Origin: Bacteroidales bacterium
Lineage (GTDB): Bacteria; Bacteroidota; Bacteroidia; Bacteroidales; Muribaculaceae
DNA: 14,114 nt
NCBI GenBank assembly: GCA_019415705.1
Contig: DXYS01000013.1
Coordinates: 1-14,114, forward strand
Reading direction: 5' to 3'
The notes under the pieces were generated by a model, which was not told the origin of the DNA, did no database searches, and saw only the letters and a program-made list of their open reading frames with translations. The number at the start of each line of letters is the position of its first letter. Within the stretch, counting starts at the first letter, position 1. Made by a program: the position numbers and the translations under genes. Of this stretch, positions 13,085-14,114 are shown in pieces.

Positions 13085-13927
13085 ATGAAAACCCGAACGT
13101 CTTTCGTATTCTATGTCGAGTGGGCCGAGGCTCTCGAGGGATTGCCTGCCGAGAAGCGCTGTCAGGTCTACGAGGCTGTTATCAGCTATGCCAACACACG
13201 CAGTGTGCCCGAATTGGACAGCGACGTCAAGCTCGCTTTCAATTTTATCAAAAAGGACATCGACCGTAATGCCGAAAAGTATGACGCTACTTGTGAAAAA
13301 CGTCGTCAGGCTATGCTAAACCGTTGGCAGAAAGCAAAGAAAGAGGACAATACAATTGCTAATAGACTATACAATACTATAGAAGATAAGCAAGACTATA
13401 CAATTGCTACTGAGAATGAGAATGAGAATGGGAATGAGAATGAGAATGAATCTACTTCCGTAGATAAAAAAAATAAACAAAAAAAGGGTTGTGAGTTAGA
13501 GCTGGCGAGGGAGTTTGAGCTTTTTCGGAAGGCTTATCCGGGCTCTAAGCGCTCGTTGGAGGTGGAATTAGCCAACCTCAAGCGAAAATTTCCGCAAAAC
13601 TGGCGCGAAATCATCCCGCAGCTGCGCCCGGCCCTCGAACGGCTTTTGGAGTACCACCGCGCACTCGCCGAAGCGCGCTCGCGCGGCGCACGGGTCTTCG
13701 CGCCAAACTTCGCCAACCTATCGACGTGGCTCAACAACTGCCGCTGGCAGGACGAATATCCCGATATAAACCGACAAATCAATCTAACCGACTATGGCAC
13801 AAACACAAACATTAGACACTATCCTCAGCAAAGCGCTGACGAGCGAAAGGCCGAATTCCAACGCCGAATCCTTGAGCAGCTTACCAATCCATACGCTCCC
13901 GAGCCAGACATCTCAGACTGCTATTGA
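13085..13927 (+). CDS. Phage/plasmid-type DUF6291-like protein with variable linker
   Basis: An accessory protein of 280 residues. Residues 7-75 (SFVFYVEWAEALEGLPAEKR, YEAVISYA, AFNFIKKDID...KYD) match my memory of the DUF6291 domain common in Bacteroidetes phages and integrated elements. Residues 88-135 are a low-complexity linker with YNTI/YTIA units and an ENENENGNENENE run. Residues 140-226 (FELFRKAYPGSKRS ... NLSTWLNNCRWQDEYP) resemble the C-terminal part of phage replication proteins, where a Pro/Ser-TWL-N-W-DE motif is frequent. A role in replication of a mobile element is inference. I chose ATG 13085 over the in-frame ATG at 13067, which is only about 6 nt after the expected transcription start and adds six residues before MKTRTSFVFY. 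A second frame overlaps its 3' end from 13794. It may be an isolated remnant, as no other phage genes are seen. Confidence 0.75.
   Translation: MKTRTSFVFYVEWAEALEGLPAEKRCQVYEAVISYANTRSVPELDSDVKLAFNFIKKDIDRNAEKYDATCEKRRQAMLNRWQKAKKEDNTIANRLYNTIEDKQDYTIATENENENGNENENESTSVDKKNKQKKGCELELAREFELFRKAYPGSKRSLEVELANLKRKFPQNWREIIPQLRPALERLLEYHRALAEARSRGARVFAPNFANLSTWLNNCRWQDEYPDINRQINLTDYGTNTNIRHYPQQSADERKAEFQRRILEQLTNPYAPEPDISDCY
13412..13447 (+). repeat. In-frame hexanucleotide tandem repeat, GAGAAT x6
   Basis: Six consecutive copies of GAGAAT, the fourth reading GGGAAT, encode Glu-Asn pairs (one Gly-Asn) in the linker of the DUF6291-like protein, residues 110-121. Because the unit is six bases, copy-number changes alter linker length without shifting the frame. 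Confidence 0.9.
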
Positions 13928-13952
13928 GCTGCGCGAGCGCATGACCCATTGA
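13794..13952 (+). CDS. Possible small overlapping gene or broken start of a following gene
   Basis: A 52-codon frame starts at ATG 13794, overlapping the last 134 bp of the DUF6291-like gene in another frame, and stops at TGA 13950-13952. The product begins MAQTQTLDTILSKALTSERP and ends AIELRERMTH; it is rich in Ser, Thr and Gln with no recognised motif. The same frame continues without a stop from 13953 to the window end. It could be a shadow of the main gene, a real small gene, or the 5' part of a longer gene interrupted by a nonsense change. An overlap this long is unusual for a genuine neighbour. Confidence 0.3.
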   Translation: MAQTQTLDTILSKALTSERPNSNAESLSSLPIHTLPSQTSQTAIELRERMTH

Positions 13953-14114
13953 AATGCAGAGACATGCCGGAGCGACCGTCAGGGAGTGGCGGCATGTATA
14001 GGGCGCAATTATGGCGGGTCGCGGGAGTTTGTCCGCGTCAGCGGTCTAAGCCGCGTAGTGGCGCGGGCATGTGAGGCCACGGTAAGCAGGCTGTCAGGTC
14101 TGCGCAACCGTGGT
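13953..14114. other. Unassigned right end; open plus-strand frame and a small inverted repeat
   Basis: GC-rich sequence with no gene I can name. One plus-strand frame, continuing from the TGA at 13950, is open to the edge and reads NAETCRSDRQGVAACIGRNY then GGSREFVRVSGLSRVVARAC and so on, Arg-rich. An 8-bp inverted repeat, ACATGCCG (13962-13969) and CGGCATGT (13990-13997), lies here with a 20-nt loop. No tRNA-like T-loop signal was found. Confidence 0.4.

Noticed and set aside
13412..13447. CRISPR-like array.
   Set aside because: The hexamers are contiguous with no spacers and are in frame within a coding linker.
13953..14114. TGA recoding or an alternative genetic code at 13950-13952.
   Set aside because: Genes throughout the window use standard stops, including TGA for fmt, cdsA and the DUF6291-like gene, so a nonsense mutation or a chance open frame is more likely.

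Overview
The window looks like chromosomal DNA from a gut-type Bacteroidales, possibly a Muribaculaceae or Prevotella relative. Three things point there. The first is several promoter boxes of the form TAnnTTTG, the Bacteroidetes sigma-factor consensus. The second is A/T-rich start contexts with no obvious Shine-Dalgarno sequences. The third is the gene content: a PstS-like lipoprotein next to a likely TPR protein, and an S8 protease with a C-terminal tail resembling a type IX secretion sorting domain. Species assignment is inference.

Layout: everything from 1 to 8528 is on the minus strand and everything from 8963 to the end is on the plus strand, diverging from a 434-bp AT-rich region at 8529-8962. 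On the minus strand, in order of transcription, are: an S8 subtilisin-like secreted protease followed after 26 bp by cdsA (phospholipid synthesis); a phosphohexomutase with its own promoter and a strong downstream hairpin; an RluA-family pseudouridine synthase overlapping fmt (methionyl-tRNA formyltransferase) by 4 bp; and a promoter followed by a small two-helix membrane protein, a PstS-like lipoprotein and the first 37 codons of a secreted, probably TPR, protein.

On the plus strand there is a probable operon of tsaC (tRNA t6A synthesis, with a nearly leaderless promoter), an initiating sugar-phosphate transferase for surface glycan or protein glycosylation, and a CLC chloride channel/transporter with two CBS domains. 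Gaps are about 40 bp. The operon ends at a 97-bp composite inverted-repeat element. Beyond it lies an accessory region: a phage- or plasmid-type DUF6291-like gene with a promoter embedded in a perfect inverted repeat, an (EN)n hexanucleotide repeat in its linker, and a short overlapping frame whose in-frame continuation stays open to the window end.

The left and middle parts are ordinary housekeeping and envelope genes. The most unusual signals are the composite repeat, the accessory gene and its overlapping frame at the right end, the channel-like residue in the CLC protein, the PstS-like protein lacking typical phosphate-binding motifs, and the unexplained hairpin in the divergent region. 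No defence system, CRISPR array, tRNA or rRNA was found.
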